The notes beneath the pieces were generated by a model that did no database searches, was not told the DNA's origin, and saw only the letters and a program-made list of their open reading frames with translations. 64,000 nt of DNA. Origin: Euphorbia lathyris (Eukaryota; Streptophyta; Magnoliopsida; Malpighiales; Euphorbiaceae). Below are positions 33,575 to 45,071 of the stretch, in pieces. Location: NCBI RefSeq assembly GCF_963576675.1, contig NC_088919.1:41500501-41564500 (forward strand). The letters run 5' to 3'. The position numbers and the translations under genes were made by a program. Positions within the stretch are counted from its first letter, which is position 1. Every line of letters starts with the position of its first letter.

Positions 33575-34819
33575 TTACATGACAATATCTGCAAAAGGAT
33601 CTTGAGAATCTTGAAAATGACGTGGCTGAGGAGGAGGAGTTTCATCGTCTGAAGTACTCATTTCTGAACATGCCTTTGAAAGAATATCTGCCACTTCTGC
33701 TTCTGATTTAGCTGAGGATAGTAAGTTGATTAACTGACTTTTAGTTCTTTGAAACTCTAATGCTTGTGGCTGCTGTTGCTGCTGTTGACAATTTCTTTCG
33801 CTTGAATAATAAATGAATACTGATTCTTCATTAGCTTTGCTGACGTCGAATGATTCCCACCATTTAACCCTGTATTCTTGATAAAGAACTAGGAGAGAAT
33901 TTTCTGATGAGAAAAGAGACGTCCAGGTGATAATCCATGGTACATGAAATGTAGCAGAAAAATTTAAAAGCATATTATGTGGAGCTAATGGGTTTTGAGG
34001 ACTTCCACTGTTGTAGCTTAAAAATTTCGAATATCCCTGTTGAACCGCCCGTGGGAAGATTTCTTCTCGTGTCCCAAAAAACTTAAACCATCTGACGAAC
34101 CAATTTGGAGTTTCTCCAGAAAATTTGTTTCCAAAATAAAAGAACCAAGAATGATTATAATTCCTTAAATAAAACGCCTTATACCAAGCTTCTTGATAAT
34201 CATAGTAGCTATAGATCATTCTTCCGGGATTCCCTGATAATGTCTTCATAGAATAAGGTTTCTGATTCCATTCTTTCTGAGTGATCACCTTAATAATTTT
34301 AACCTTGCTATAACCAATTCTGGTAGCATCCTCTGAATTAGAATTGTGTTCAATTTCTACTGACTCGGTATCTATTAGAATCGTCGGATAAAACTCTCTT
34401 GTTCTGTTCATATCGTCTTCATGAAAATGAAATCCATTGGGGAATATAAAGCCGATTAACCTATAGAAACTTTGATTTTCTACCAAGCTGATTTCTTCAG
34501 GTTCAAGGATTTTGACAAACTGTCTATTAGGATTTTGAAAATATTGAGTAGCTGTTTTCTTGGGAGTAGAGGTGGAGGGAGAGGTTTGAGACTTTGGAGA
34601 ATTAGGAGAATGTGCGAGAACTGATGAATATATAGAGGATTTGGTTTGCGGTAATTGGGGTCTTAGTATAGGTGAGGCAAAGGCTGGATGTCTAGGTATA
34701 GGGCTAAGAGGAGCAAACTGGTTAGGGGAGATAAACTGATTAGAATTGGTTGACTGAGGAGAATTTTGAGAAAGAGTAGCTTTAGTTAAAATAACTTTCT
34801 TATTAGAATTTAGACTCAT
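33575..34819 (-). CDS. 3'-terminal ORF of the endogenous caulimovirid, function unknown
   Basis: An uninterrupted 414-codon frame. Its ATG overlaps the stop of the RNase H frame by 4 bases (ATGA), typical of compact viral genomes. The first ~100 residues are Ser/Pro/Asn/Gln-rich and probably disordered. A folded middle is rich in Trp, Tyr and Phe (for example WFVRWFKFFG and WWESF motifs). The tail has a poly-Gln stretch and an acidic/Pro-rich end. The position corresponds to the transactivator or ORF2 of other caulimovirids, but I do not see the diagnostic transactivator motif, so the function is left open. Confidence 0.7.
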   Translation of the reverse strand: MSLNSNKKVILTKATLSQNSPQSTNSNQFISPNQFAPLSPIPRHPAFASPILRPQLPQTKSSIYSSVLAHSPNSPKSQTSPSTSTPKKTATQYFQNPNRQFVKILEPEEISLVENQSFYRLIGFIFPNGFHFHEDDMNRTREFYPTILIDTESVEIEHNSNSEDATRIGYSKVKIIKVITQKEWNQKPYSMKTLSGNPGRMIYSYYDYQEAWYKAFYLRNYNHSWFFYFGNKFSGETPNWFVRWFKFFGTREEIFPRAVQQGYSKFLSYNSGSPQNPLAPHNMLLNFSATFHVPWIITWTSLFSSENSLLVLYQEYRVKWWESFDVSKANEESVFIYYSSERNCQQQQQQPQALEFQRTKSQLINLLSSAKSEAEVADILSKACSEMSTSDDETPPPQPRHFQDSQDPFADIVM

Positions 34820-37800
34820 TTTCCCTGTAAAAATTCACGAGAAAGAAAATCAGGTAAGCTATTATTTTTTCCTTTTATAAATTCAATATCAAAATCAAAA
34901 TTACTTAATAGAGCTTGCCATCTAGCAAAAATTTGTTTTGAAATAAGGTTTTTAACATCTTTTTCTAAAACATGCTTTGCCGATAAACAGTCGATTCTAA
35001 GTAAAAACCTTTTCATATATAAATCGTCTTCAAACTTTGTAATGCACAATACTATGCTTAAAATTTCTTTCTTAATAGTAGAATAATTCTTTTGAGCCTG
35101 ATTCCAACTTCCTGAATAAAATCTTACTAATTCTTCTTTATCGAATCCTTTTCTTTTTTGTTTAAGAACACCCCCGTGTCCTATATCACTTGCATCGGTT
35201 TCAACAATAAGAAAAGCATCCGGATGAGGGATATTAAGACAAGGAAGACTTTTGATCTTTTCTTTAATTTCTCTAACTATTTTAGAATGTTCTTCGGTCC
35301 ATGGTTCTGGATTCTTTTTTAACCTATTATATAATGGTTTGCATAATTTTCCTAAATCTTTGAAAAAATCATGAACATAGTTTCAACATCCTAGGAACCT
35401 TTGTAGTTGTTTTTTATCTTTTATTTCGTTGGGAAATTTACTGGTAAACTCTAAACTCCTATTGATAGGTTTTATTGTCCCTTGGTCAATGTCATGTCCT
35501 ATAAATCTAATATTCGTTTGAAAAAGTTTCATTTTACTAGCAGAAACAACAAGCCCGTTTGAGTGTATAACATTATAAAATTTTCTTAAATGACTAATGT
35601 GTTGATTAATAGAGGATGAGAATATTAAGACATCGTCGATATAAACTATTGAGAATTCATTTAAAGGTTTTAGTATATCATTCATAATATTTTGAAATTC
35701 TGATGGGGCATTTTTTAAGCCAAAAGGCATAACATTCCATTCAAAATGACCAAAAGGTACATTAAATCCAGTTTTATATCTTTCTTTTTCTTCAATATGA
35801 ATTTGCCAAAAACCTGACTTCATATCGAATTTGGAGAAAATCTTTGCATTATAAAGCCTTTTTAATCAATCTCTTTTATTTGGTATTGGATATCCAATCC
35901 ATTGAAGTACCTTATTTAAGGGTTTATAATTAATAACTAACCTAGGAGTCCCTTTTTCAATTTCTGATGCATTCATAACATAGAAGGCAGAACATGACCA
36001 TGGAGACTTAGAATCTCTAATTAAACCCTTTTCTTTTAAATCTTGAATCTCTTTTCTACAAAACTTCTCTAATTCTTCTGACATATGCATAGCTTTAGAC
36101 CTAGTAGGGATTTTCGTCTCATCAAATTCTTTAATATATGGTAAGCTTACAATATGTTGTTTTCTATTCCAAAAAGCATTAGGAACAGGAGCACAAATGT
36201 CTTTTGAAAATGTCTCTTCTATCTCTTTGATTTTTTTCTTAGTCTCTAAATCTTCTAATTGGATTCCAATCCTTTTTTCTTCGATTTCATTTACCAAATA
36301 TTTAATTTGTTTTTGCTTATTCTGAATTAAATTGATTTTCTGAATATTATTTTTTAATTGACTAACTTCTTTCGTTATCATTGGAAAAGCAAACTCAAAG
36401 AGAATATCTTTATCTAAAACTTTTGTTAAAATACCATTATCACAAACTTGAAATGGATACAACATAGTTATAAAAGGAGTTCCTAAGATTACTCATGAGT
36501 TTAGATTTTTTACTAGAATCAAGTGAGTCTTATAACAACATCCTTTGTTACAAATCTTTACTCTAGGTAATTTATAGTTTATAATTAACTTTGCACCACT
36601 AGCCGTACTTAGTCTTTCCGAGGTTTTTTCATAATATTGGGTTGGCACAATTCCTTCTTGAATACAATTTTGATCAGCTCCACTGTCAATGAGTGCTAAA
36701 GTTTCTAAATGAAAATCATTATTAATTATTATACTCAAGTTTACATACCATTTTTTATAGTTAATTTGAGAGATATAATTTATATATTCTTCTTTTTCTT
36801 TTCCAACATCCTTGATTACAATTTTACTAGAAGAGGCTTCGTTCTTCTTTTCTTGAATGGTATTGCTTAAATTTATCTGAAAATTTTCTATTTCTAAATT
36901 TTGAATTTTCCCTTTTAAAATTCTTATTTCTTGTTTTATGTTTTTTATTTCTTCTGGTAGATCTTGAAATGAGGTTTCTTTGGGAATATTAAATCTGTCA
37001 CAAATTTCTTTGAAATTATAAGGCTTAAACTTCTTATCTCTTGCTCCTATAATATCTTTTAACTTTAATAAATAACTTTTCTTAACTTCTGGGTCATCTA
37101 TTTTATCAATAATATCTAATAAAAATTCATTTTCATTATTTAACATATTTATACTATTACATTGATAGGGCCCTTCACAAGCACATGAATCAGTTTCAGT
37201 GCTTGTATTTACCTCTTCACTTATAATATTCAAATCATCATCAGAGTAATCAGAAATTTCACTATTTTCTGAAGAGTCATTAATCATTATTTTCATTATT
37301 TCTTCTTTTAATTCTTCTGTTATATCTAAGTTATTTATTCTCTTTTTTACCCTACAGTCTCTAGAATAATGTCCTTGCTTACCACACTTATAGCAAATTA
37401 CTATATCCTTTTTAGAATATTGCTTAGGTTTTTTAGCTTTATAATGTCTCTTTTTTACGGGTCTTTTCTCTTGATAATTTTCTCCTTTTTGATTATAACC
37501 CCTAGGGTACCTTTTTCTAGGAACATTTCTTCTTTTTAATATTTTCTTATGTCTAGCTGATGGAGCACTTATCTGTTCATAACCATATTGTTGGCAAAAT
37601 GAACCTAACTCTTTCCTCCCTAGCATACTCTCCTTTTTTAATTTGGCTCTAAGTTTTAAATTTGTACAAATGGCTAAACCTTCATTATTAATATAATTTA
37701 TTAACTGTCCATAGGTTAACTCCTGATAAGGAACCATTCCATTATAATCAGCTTTTAATTTAGTTCGAATTCTTTCTGCAAATAATTTGGGTAAACCTGC

Positions 37801-38724
37801 AATAAACCTTTCTTTCCAATAAGCATTATTACAGTATTCTCTAGACATTACTTTGGTTAAAAATAAATCTTTATACCACCTAAAATCTTGTAATTTAGGA
37901 CAAGTTAAGTTTTGTAAGATTTCTGAATTTCTATCTTGGTATTGTCTTGGGTCTCCTACAAAACTTTTCATAATAGCAAAGACTAAAGTTGCTACCATAT
38001 CATCTTGAGATGTTTCTATTGCTTGACCATGTTCTTCTTTAATAATTATCTTTTTTGCAGTTAAAACCTTTTGCTTATCATGGAAGGAAATATAGTAATC
38101 CCACCATCCTTTTAATTGACCAGTAAAACCAGATATTAAGGCTTGGACAACTTGTAACTCAGTATTTCCTCTTGCTTTGTAGGCGGTAGCTGCCATAGAT
38201 ATTTCTTGCAAAGTATTTAATATTTGATATTCTGCTAGACCATCTATATTCCATTCATAAACTGAGTCACCATCATGCCTAGCTTGAACTATATTTCTTT
38301 CTTCATATTGAACATCAGGTGGTGTTGGTCGTGGATAAAAAATTTTTGTTTCAGGTCTCGGAGTGTATGTATTAAACCTTATTTTTTGAACTGTAAATTG
38401 CTCTTCTATATTTCTTATATTTTGCTGTTCTTCATCAGATTGTTCATCATCAGTCTCTGATTGAATGTTCTTATTAATAACTGTAATTTGCTTATCTTTT
38501 AACTTTTCGTTTAGGCTTAAAAGTGATAATTTTTCTTCAATTTTCTTTAAAACTGAATCTTCACCTTTTAGGCTAATCATTGTTCCTGGAGAAAATTCAA
38601 ATGGCTTAAATAAGGATGATTCTCCATTAACTGATTTTGAAGTACTTAGGAATGATACTGTTTTACTATCAATTATATTAGAATCTTGAACTATAGATTC
38701 TACTCTATTTAACTGAGTAGCCAC
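34816..38724 (-). pseudogene. viral coat protein-protease-reverse transcriptase-RNase H frame, three nonsense codons
   Basis: One frame of about 1300 codons with no frameshift but three in-frame TGA codons (36493-36495, 35866-35868, 35383-35385). The N-terminal part is coat-like with acidic clusters and the CCHC knuckle CYKCGKQGHYSRDC near codon 442. An acidic, coiled-coil-like stretch follows, then an aspartic protease with DSGA near codon 678. The RT has KFDMKSGFWQI and YIDDVLIFS. The RNase H part has a TDAS motif near 35200 and ends at 34816, overlapping the next ORF. In a live virus this protein packages the genome and copies pregenomic RNA to DNA. As read, translation would stop in the protease. 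Confidence 0.88.
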
Positions 38725-38805
38725 TATATTTAGAATCTGATTTGTATAATTATTTTGTAAAATAACATGTTGTACTTCCTTATTAACATCTATATCACCC
38801 CTTAT

Positions 38806-39164
38806 TTATCTGAATGGTTCTGCAATATACGCTTTTTCTTCCCCTTTTATAATAATCTTTTCTAATGGTGGATGTATGGCAATTACAGTTTTATTATCTA
38901 CTGTGGTCCAAGTTTTAGTAATTTTAGAACACGTATTGAGTTCTTTGTTAAAAGGAAACTCAATTTTATTTTCATAACAGTAGTTTTCAAACCATAAGAA
39001 TAGTGGAATGTTAATTTTCATTTTTTCCATATCTTCATACCAAATCGTTCTAAATGTGTTTAATTCCTGTTGAGTAAAATTACTAAAATACCATTCTTTT
39101 TTTTATTATATTCGGCTTTCAATTCTTCTCTTAAGTATTCTTTATTTATTTGAAAATCTCTCAT
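38806..39164 (-). pseudogene. small viral ORF between movement protein and coat frame, one frameshift
   Basis: The ATG at 39164-39162 opens a frame just after the movement-protein stop. The frame is lost at the 8-base T run (39097-39104, A run on the coding strand), and the remainder continues in another frame to a stop at 38806. About 119 codons in total. It has a basic helical start and an aromatic, Glu-rich middle. The family is not recognised; its position fits the small proteins that precede the polyprotein in several caulimovirid genera. Confidence 0.6.
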
Positions 39165-39166
39165 TT

Positions 39167-40234
39167 TTAATTTATTTGGGAAAATGCTTCCATTTGAGAT
39201 CTAGTTGGACTTATTGAAGATTCACTTTTCTGTTCTTCAGTATAAATTGGCCTAGGAATATTTTCATTAAAATCTACTCCTCTTATATCTAAATTCCCGA
39301 CTGAAGCACTACGTGGGATAGAACTCATAGAACTAGTTGAAGGTCTATTATTTGAATAGGTGGAAATTCTGGCTGGCTGAAACATACTGGCTGAAAAGTC
39401 AATTCTGACCGAACCATCGCTCTGTTCAGTTATAGTTGAAAATTGATTATCAATATTAATTGGACTAGGTTCACATATTTCTTGTAAATCCCAGCTTCCT
39501 GACCTAGTAATTTCGTTCCATTTTAGCCTTTTAGGAATCTGTATATTAGAATGAGCTTTATTTGCTTCAAATAATAGGGTTTCATCCCTTTTTAGGGTCC
39601 TTTTTGATCTTGGATTCAAGGTTGTGGTCATAACTTTATAATATATTCTATAAATTACTGCTACTGACCTAACATTATCCTTAAAATTTAAGTTTTTAGT
39701 TTTAACTGTCAGGGTTAATGTGCCTAATATATTAGGATCATAGAGACTTATAGAGAATCCAGGATAACAATTAAAATATACAGGACCATTAGCTAAATTA
39801 GTTTTTGCCATAGCTAACAGAGAATTAGTGAAGTTTACATGTATAGCATCTCTTAGACACATTAATACAGGAATATCAAGACCTAATCTAAACAATGGTT
39901 TTATTGCAATCTGAACAGATCCAATATGTAAAAATTTGTATCTTTTACCTTTATGTTCATTTATTGCTCTTTCTGAAAATAACTGTATGTTTTCGTGTTC
40001 TTCATTTATAGCTATAGTTTGTTCTGTCGTCTTAATAGAATAATCAGTCAATAATTCAAATGTGCCAACTGAATAAATTGTTTTAATATCCTGTTTAGGT
40101 ATTGTCCAGTCAAATAGGTCATTTTCTATTCGTGCAACATTTATTTCCATGGAGTTTAAGTCTGAATTATTATCATCTTCTGAGTTTGAACTAGAGCCTA
40201 TATTTCGAGAAAGAAATCTAGATAATCTACTCAT
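39167..40234 (-). CDS. viral movement protein (30K superfamily), intact frame
   Basis: A 355-codon uninterrupted ORF. After a Ser/Asn/Asp-rich start (residues 1-40) comes the conserved core of caulimovirid movement proteins: a beta-rich region with KFLHIGSVQIAIKPLF, then the VLMCLRDAIHVNF segment with the invariant Asp, the GPVYFNCYPGFSISLYDP block and a repeated hydrophobic strand pattern to about residue 210. The C-terminus is Ser/Arg-rich with low complexity. Such proteins form tubules or gate plasmodesmata. Start chosen as the first ATG; it lies about 245 bases downstream of the primer-binding site. The frame is intact. Confidence 0.88.
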   Translation of the reverse strand: MSRLSRFLSRNIGSSSNSEDDNNSDLNSMEINVARIENDLFDWTIPKQDIKTIYSVGTFELLTDYSIKTTEQTIAINEEHENIQLFSERAINEHKGKRYKFLHIGSVQIAIKPLFRLGLDIPVLMCLRDAIHVNFTNSLLAMAKTNLANGPVYFNCYPGFSISLYDPNILGTLTLTVKTKNLNFKDNVRSVAVIYRIYYKVMTTTLNPRSKRTLKRDETLLFEANKAHSNIQIPKRLKWNEITRSGSWDLQEICEPSPINIDNQFSTITEQSDGSVRIDFSASMFQPARISTYSNNRPSTSSMSSIPRSASVGNLDIRGVDFNENIPRPIYTEEQKSESSISPTRSQMEAFSQIN

Positions 40235-40479
40235 TTAAGACTGTATTAAATTTAACTAGAGGTTAAACAGTAGAAATTGAACCTGTGTTTTGACGGGACC
40301 ACCCAACCAATGCGGGACCACCTACGCGTATTTTAAGCTCACTTTGGCTGACCAACGCATAGCCTTCAGGGCTGACCAACGTTTCCACACTTTAGTTCCA
40401 TCATCTTGTTATACCTGCTAGATCTTAATTTTACACAGTCTAAAAAACTGTAGATTAACTTAGATAGTCCTTCCCCTCT

Positions 40480-40492
40480 GGCTCTGATACCA
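40480..40492 (-). promoter_or_regulatory. tRNA-Met primer-binding site (TGGTATCAGAGCC)
   Basis: The minus-strand 13-mer matches the complement of the 3' end of plant initiator tRNA-Met, the primer for first-strand synthesis in caulimovirids. It lies between the viral/X2 junction and the movement-protein ATG, as expected for the leader. Confidence 0.85.
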
Positions 40493-41224
40493 AAAGTGTG
40501 AATACGAGAGGATCGTTTTTTAAGATGATTGATGCCGAAATAATCTAAGAGATTTTCCATAAAATTCTTAGATTTTGAGATTTTAGATTTAGGATTCGGA
40601 TTTTAATTTCTTTTTTTTTCTATACGTGATGATTTGTTAAGGTATTGCGACATAAAAGAAAAGTTATTGTAATAACTTTTCCCTCCTAACGTTTTTTTCT
40701 AAGCATGTGTTTTTGTGAATGTTCTGCCCAACTTCAAGTGTCATAATGTGATTACAGAGAAGATCATACAAAAGACGATAATGTTGATTGTGTTGATTCT
40801 CAGGAAGATATGGAGATGACATAGTTTAGAAGAATCGATGGGTTGATGCGGTGGTTAATAATCTCGTTCAATTTGATAAGAGCGGTTTTCATAGACTTGT
40901 TTCCATATCAACGAAATTGATTTTCGTTTTTTTCGGAAATCTGGGATTTTGAAAAAAAATGGAAATTTCAAGAAATTTCAAAATTGTAGAACATTAAAAA
41001 ATGAAGAATGAGAGAGAAAAAAAAATAGAGATAAGGACCAAATTTGACCTTAATATTTTTGGTGAAGTGCACATTTAACCCTAACAAATAAAAGATTAAA
41101 AGCTTAATCAACAAAAACAATGAAAGATTAAGGGTCTTAAAATACATTTTGCCTATATATTTATGCATATATAGGTTACTTAGAAATATACATCTTTGAG
41201 TTACAACATTAAAAATTAAATAAA

Positions 41225-42587
41225 GAGAAAAGTACAAAAATAAACATTGTGGTTACACCTGTTTTCGATTGCAGCCTTGTGGTTTAAAAATTTACAAAAT
41301 GCTACCTTGAGGTTCATTCCGTTAGCAAACACATACCAAATTGACTAACGGTGTTAAAAGTCAAAGGGAAAAGAGTTAATTTAGTCCTTATATTTATTTA
41401 TTTTATAAATTAACTCCCCTTATTATTTAATTATCACAAATAAATCCCAAAATAAAAAAAAAAATCAATTATACTATCTTCTTCCTCCCTCTTTAATTTC
41501 TTATTTTTCTTCTTCTTTCCCTCTTCTCTCTTCTCTCTGTTGATTTCTCTCTCTAAGATCATTTGAACTTCCAACTTTTAGTTTGTAATTTATAGTAATT
41601 TATGATTTTAGAGATAAATTAACTCCATTTCCCTTCTTCCCGTTCCCCAAGTTTCATTTATTTTCATACATCCACCAAATTTAGGCGTGTGTTCTTCTGC
41701 GATCGTGATTTCCCTCCTTCACTTTCATCTCAGATGTGCTGCCGTGAGTTTTCCGATCACCAATTCAATCTCAAATTCAAAAGTTTCTTTTAATTGGCTG
41801 TTTTCTTTTCAATTTGCGGATTTATTTTGTAGAAGTGTTACGATGACGGATCTTGCGAAGGAAACAAATCAAGAAATGGAGGTGAGTGAGGATGAAACAC
41901 AAGAGGAAAACGAGAGCGGTGATCATCACGGTCATTCAGATTTTCTTTATGAGCTGAACCTCATCGCCACGGTACTTTCGTTATTCTCTTTATCATCGGA
42001 AGATTGCACAGATGGATCGAAGGAGGATGTAAAGAACATTAAAGACGATGAAGCTAAGGTTGTTGTTTGTACCAGAAAACGGGAAAAGGAGATACACGAT
42101 CAGAAGCCTATTGTTAGATGAACACAGAGATTTCAACCTATGATAAAGGATTCCAGATTTTATTTTCGATCCTAATTGTAATTTATGTTATGATTGCGTT
42201 TTATTTGATTTCAAATATTATAAAAATTGACAAATGAATTTCTTTTTGTGTTCAGGCATGGAGGAAAATGAAAAAATGATGGAGAACAAGAAAATCAAGG
42301 TATTAAAGTGAGAGAGAGAGAGGGGTAGAAGATAGTATAATTGATTTTTATTTTTTTATTTTGGGATTTGTTTGTAACGATTAGATAATAAAGGAGGTTA
42401 ATTTATAAAATAAATAAATATAAGAACCAAATTAACTCTTTTTCTTTTGACGTTTAACACCGTTAGTCAATTTAGTATGTGTTTGCTAACGGAATGAACC
42501 TCAATGTACCATTTTATAAACTTTTAAACCACAAGGGTGCTGATCAAAAACAGGTATAACCACAAGGTTTATTTTTGTACTTTTCCC
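41225..42587. mobile_element. Pack-MULE-like element with ~280-bp TIRs and 9-bp TSD
   Basis: Ends gagaaaagtacaaaaataaac and, inverted, gggaaaagtacaaaaataaac. The similarity runs inward for about 280 bp per side. TSD ttaaataaa at 41216-41224 and 42588-42596; X1 holds the single-copy empty site near 29055. The 0.8-kb middle is gene-like, higher in GC, with an ORF and splice-like sites. This matches a MULE that carries a host gene fragment. No transposase. Confidence 0.8.
41843..42121 (+). CDS. 92-residue ORF carried by the Pack-MULE-like element
   Basis: The ATG at 41843 lies a few bases after an acceptor-like ttgtag. A donor-like ccgtgag at about 41741 would give an 86-base leader intron. The frame is also open upstream to 41687. 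The protein is acidic (EVSEDETQEENESGD), has a short hydrophobic stretch (LNLIATVLSLFSL) and a basic end (TRKREKEIH). I do not recognise the family. It is probably a captured fragment of a cellular gene rather than a complete gene. Confidence 0.45.
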   Translation: MTDLAKETNQEMEVSEDETQEENESGDHHGHSDFLYELNLIATVLSLFSLSSEDCTDGSKEDVKNIKDDEAKVVVCTRKREKEIHDQKPIVR

Positions 42588-42742
42588 TTAAATAAATGGA
42601 AAGTTACAATATTAGAAAAAAATATGAAGTTACAACAACATTGATGAAATAAAGAATTACAATGGTTACATTTATTTATATACATGTTTGAGTTGTCATA
42701 TTAAATAAATGGAAATTGCCACATTAAACAAAATATGAAGTT

Positions 42743-45071
42743 TCTTTTGGATAGCTTAAGTAAAGCTGGTATTCCTGAGAACTGGAGGAGTTTGATTGAA
42801 GGTTGCGTGTCTTCTCCTGTTTTCCAGGTTCTGATCAATGGAGATATGTCTGATGAGTTTTCTCCTTCTAGGGGTATCCGTCAAGGAGATCCTATGAGCC
42901 CTTTCCTTTTTGTGATAGCAATGGAAAGGCTGGCTCACCTAATTCAAGAAGCTGTGAATAAGGGGAGTCTCCATCCTGTGTCCATTAACAGATTTTGCCC
43001 TCCTATTTCCCACTTGTTCTTCGCTGACGATGTGATGATCTTTGTGGAAGGGAATGAGGAGCAAATTGGTGTGGTCATGAATATCCTGGAGTGCTTTTGC
43101 GTTGCTTCTGGCCAGAAGATCAATGTCCATAAGTCCCGGATGCTTTGCTCTAAGAACATGGATAGAAGCCTCTGTAATAAGCTTAGTGATCTTTCGGGTA
43201 TCCCTCTTACCCAATCCTTGGGAAAGTATCTTGGGATCCCCCTTCATAGTGACAGAGTTTCCAAAGCCTCCTTTAAGGAGACTCTGGACAAAACTAATGG
43301 GTTGTGTGCTAGTTGGAAGGCTAATTCTCTTTCCTTGGCTGGCCGTCTAACCTTAATTCAGTCTGCCAACTGCGCAGCTCCCAATCATATCATGCAAGCA
43401 TGTAAGTTGCCTGAGCCGGTTCTCAATGAGCTTGATAAAATCAACCGGCGTTTTCTTTGGGGTGAGTCTGGAGAGGGTAGGAAGATTCACCTAGTCCCTT
43501 GAAAGGAGGTCTGCCAGCCTAAAAGCAGGGGGGGTCTTGGCATCAGACAAGCTAAAGATAACAATAAGGTCTTGTTGATGAAGCTCCTCTGGAGAATGTG
43601 GCAGAACCCTTCTTCTCTTTGGGTTCGATTGCTTTGTGGCAAGTATCGAAAGGACAAAATCTTTGGGGGCCCTAAAGAGAGGATTGGCAATTGTTCTTTC
43701 CTTTGGAAAGGGCTCAGTGCTGTGTTTGCTGAGTTCTGCACGGGGGTTGGCCTGGAGGTGGGTAATGGTAAGTCCATAAGCTTCTGGTATGACACCTGGA
43801 TCGGAGATAAACCTCTTATAGAGGTTTGCTGCTCTCCCCCGCCTAGCAATTTCCGCAGCTGGAGGATTGCCGATGTGGTGGACTCTGATGGGGACTGGAT
43901 TTGGTCTATGTTTGATTCCTTCTTGAGCCTTGATTCTCTCCTCAGAATCAGGGGAGTGAAGATTAGTAACCTTGAGGAGGACAAGGATAGGCATTGTTGG
44001 GCCCTGACAAAAAATGGAGCTTACTCTTGCAAGTCTGCCTTTGAAGCTTTTACTCTTGACAGATCCGACCCTCTTTCGGACACTTGGAAATCCATTTGGG
44101 CTCTGAAAATCCCTTATCGAATGAGGAGCTTCCTGTGGCTTGGAGTCAAGGACAGGTTGCTGACTAATTCGGATAGACATAGACGTCACTTGGCGGATTC
44201 AGGTGCTTGCAGTAGATGCAGAGGCCAAGTTGAATCTTTGTGCCATGCCCTTAGGGACTGCCCTAAGAGTAAGGAGGTTTGGCAGAAAGTTCTTCCGCAC
44301 CACATTCTCCCCTCCTTCTTGCCTACCCTGAGAATGACTGGTTCTCCAATGGGGGTTAAAGGTAGGTGAATGGCTAGCATGGAGCATGGAGACATTTTAT
44401 TTGCTAGTATCTGCCACCACCTTTGGAAGTGGAGAAACGAGGAGATCTTTGGTGAGAAGACTGTTTTTATTCAGAACTTACCCGAGTTCTTCTCTAAAAA
44501 GCTCCTTACCGTTACGGGGAGCTTCAAAGGGGACCCCCTTGCCAATTCTACCCAGAATAAAGAGGTTCAACTCGTTGGGTGGTGTAGGCCGAAGGATGGG
44601 GTGGTTAAGTTGAACACGGATGGCTCCTGTCTCAACAATGGAAAGATTGCGGCTGGAGGCGTGCTCAGGGACGCGGGAGGTGCCTGGTTGTCTGGATTCA
44701 CCCATAACCTGGGTTTGGGCTCATCCTTTTCAGCGAAACTTTGGGGTATTCTTTCTGGAGTCAAGCTTGCCAGAAATCTGGGTATTAAAAGGCTTGCTAT
44801 GGAGGCTATTAGTATGATCTCTAATAATCATGCTTTTTGTCTTAGTAGCCAGAACCTTATCAAAGCAATAAGAAGTCTTGGCTCATCCTTTGAGTCCTTA
44901 GAGTTCAGCCACATCTACAGAGAACAAAATCGAATTGCGGATCGCTTGGCGGCGGCTGGGCACGAGGGGATGTTAGGTGTTTCCACCCTTTCTGATCCTC
45001 CTATCTATCTTTCTTCTCTCCTTTTAGAGGATAGAGTTGGGGTTAGCTTTCCTAGGCTGATCCCAGGTTAG
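42743..45071 (+). pseudogene. LINE D ORF2 remnant: partial RT, zf-RVT, RNase H
   Basis: Starts within the RT (LLDSLSKAGIPENW) and keeps GIRQGDPMSPFLF and HLFFADDVMIF. A TGA at 43500-43502 replaces the Trp codon kept by LINE C. The next segment (43503 to about 44340) stays in frame through the zf-RVT Cys cluster, where LINE C has a shift instead. A one-base loss near 44320 breaks the frame again. The RNase H part (44370-45071) is open to its natural stop. C and D therefore carry different lesions and derive from a more intact parent. Confidence 0.9.

Larger units (their letters stand above)
32573..40529 (-). mobile_element. endogenous caulimovirid (pararetrovirus), about one genome length
   Basis: Minus-strand order from the right: tRNA-Met primer-binding site (40480-40492), movement-protein ORF, small ORF, coat-protease-RT-RNase H frame, a 414-residue ORF, then TATA box, poly(A) signal and a leader that continues past LINE C to 29712. 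There is no integrase and no LTR, while a 30K movement protein and a CCHC coat protein are present; this is Caulimoviridae. About 8.0 kb in total without LINE C. Both ends of the viral DNA show the same 13 bp (tttttaagatgat at 29712-29724 and 40517-40529). Lesions are few: one frameshift and three nonsense codons. The genus is not clear from the ORF layout. Confidence 0.9.
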
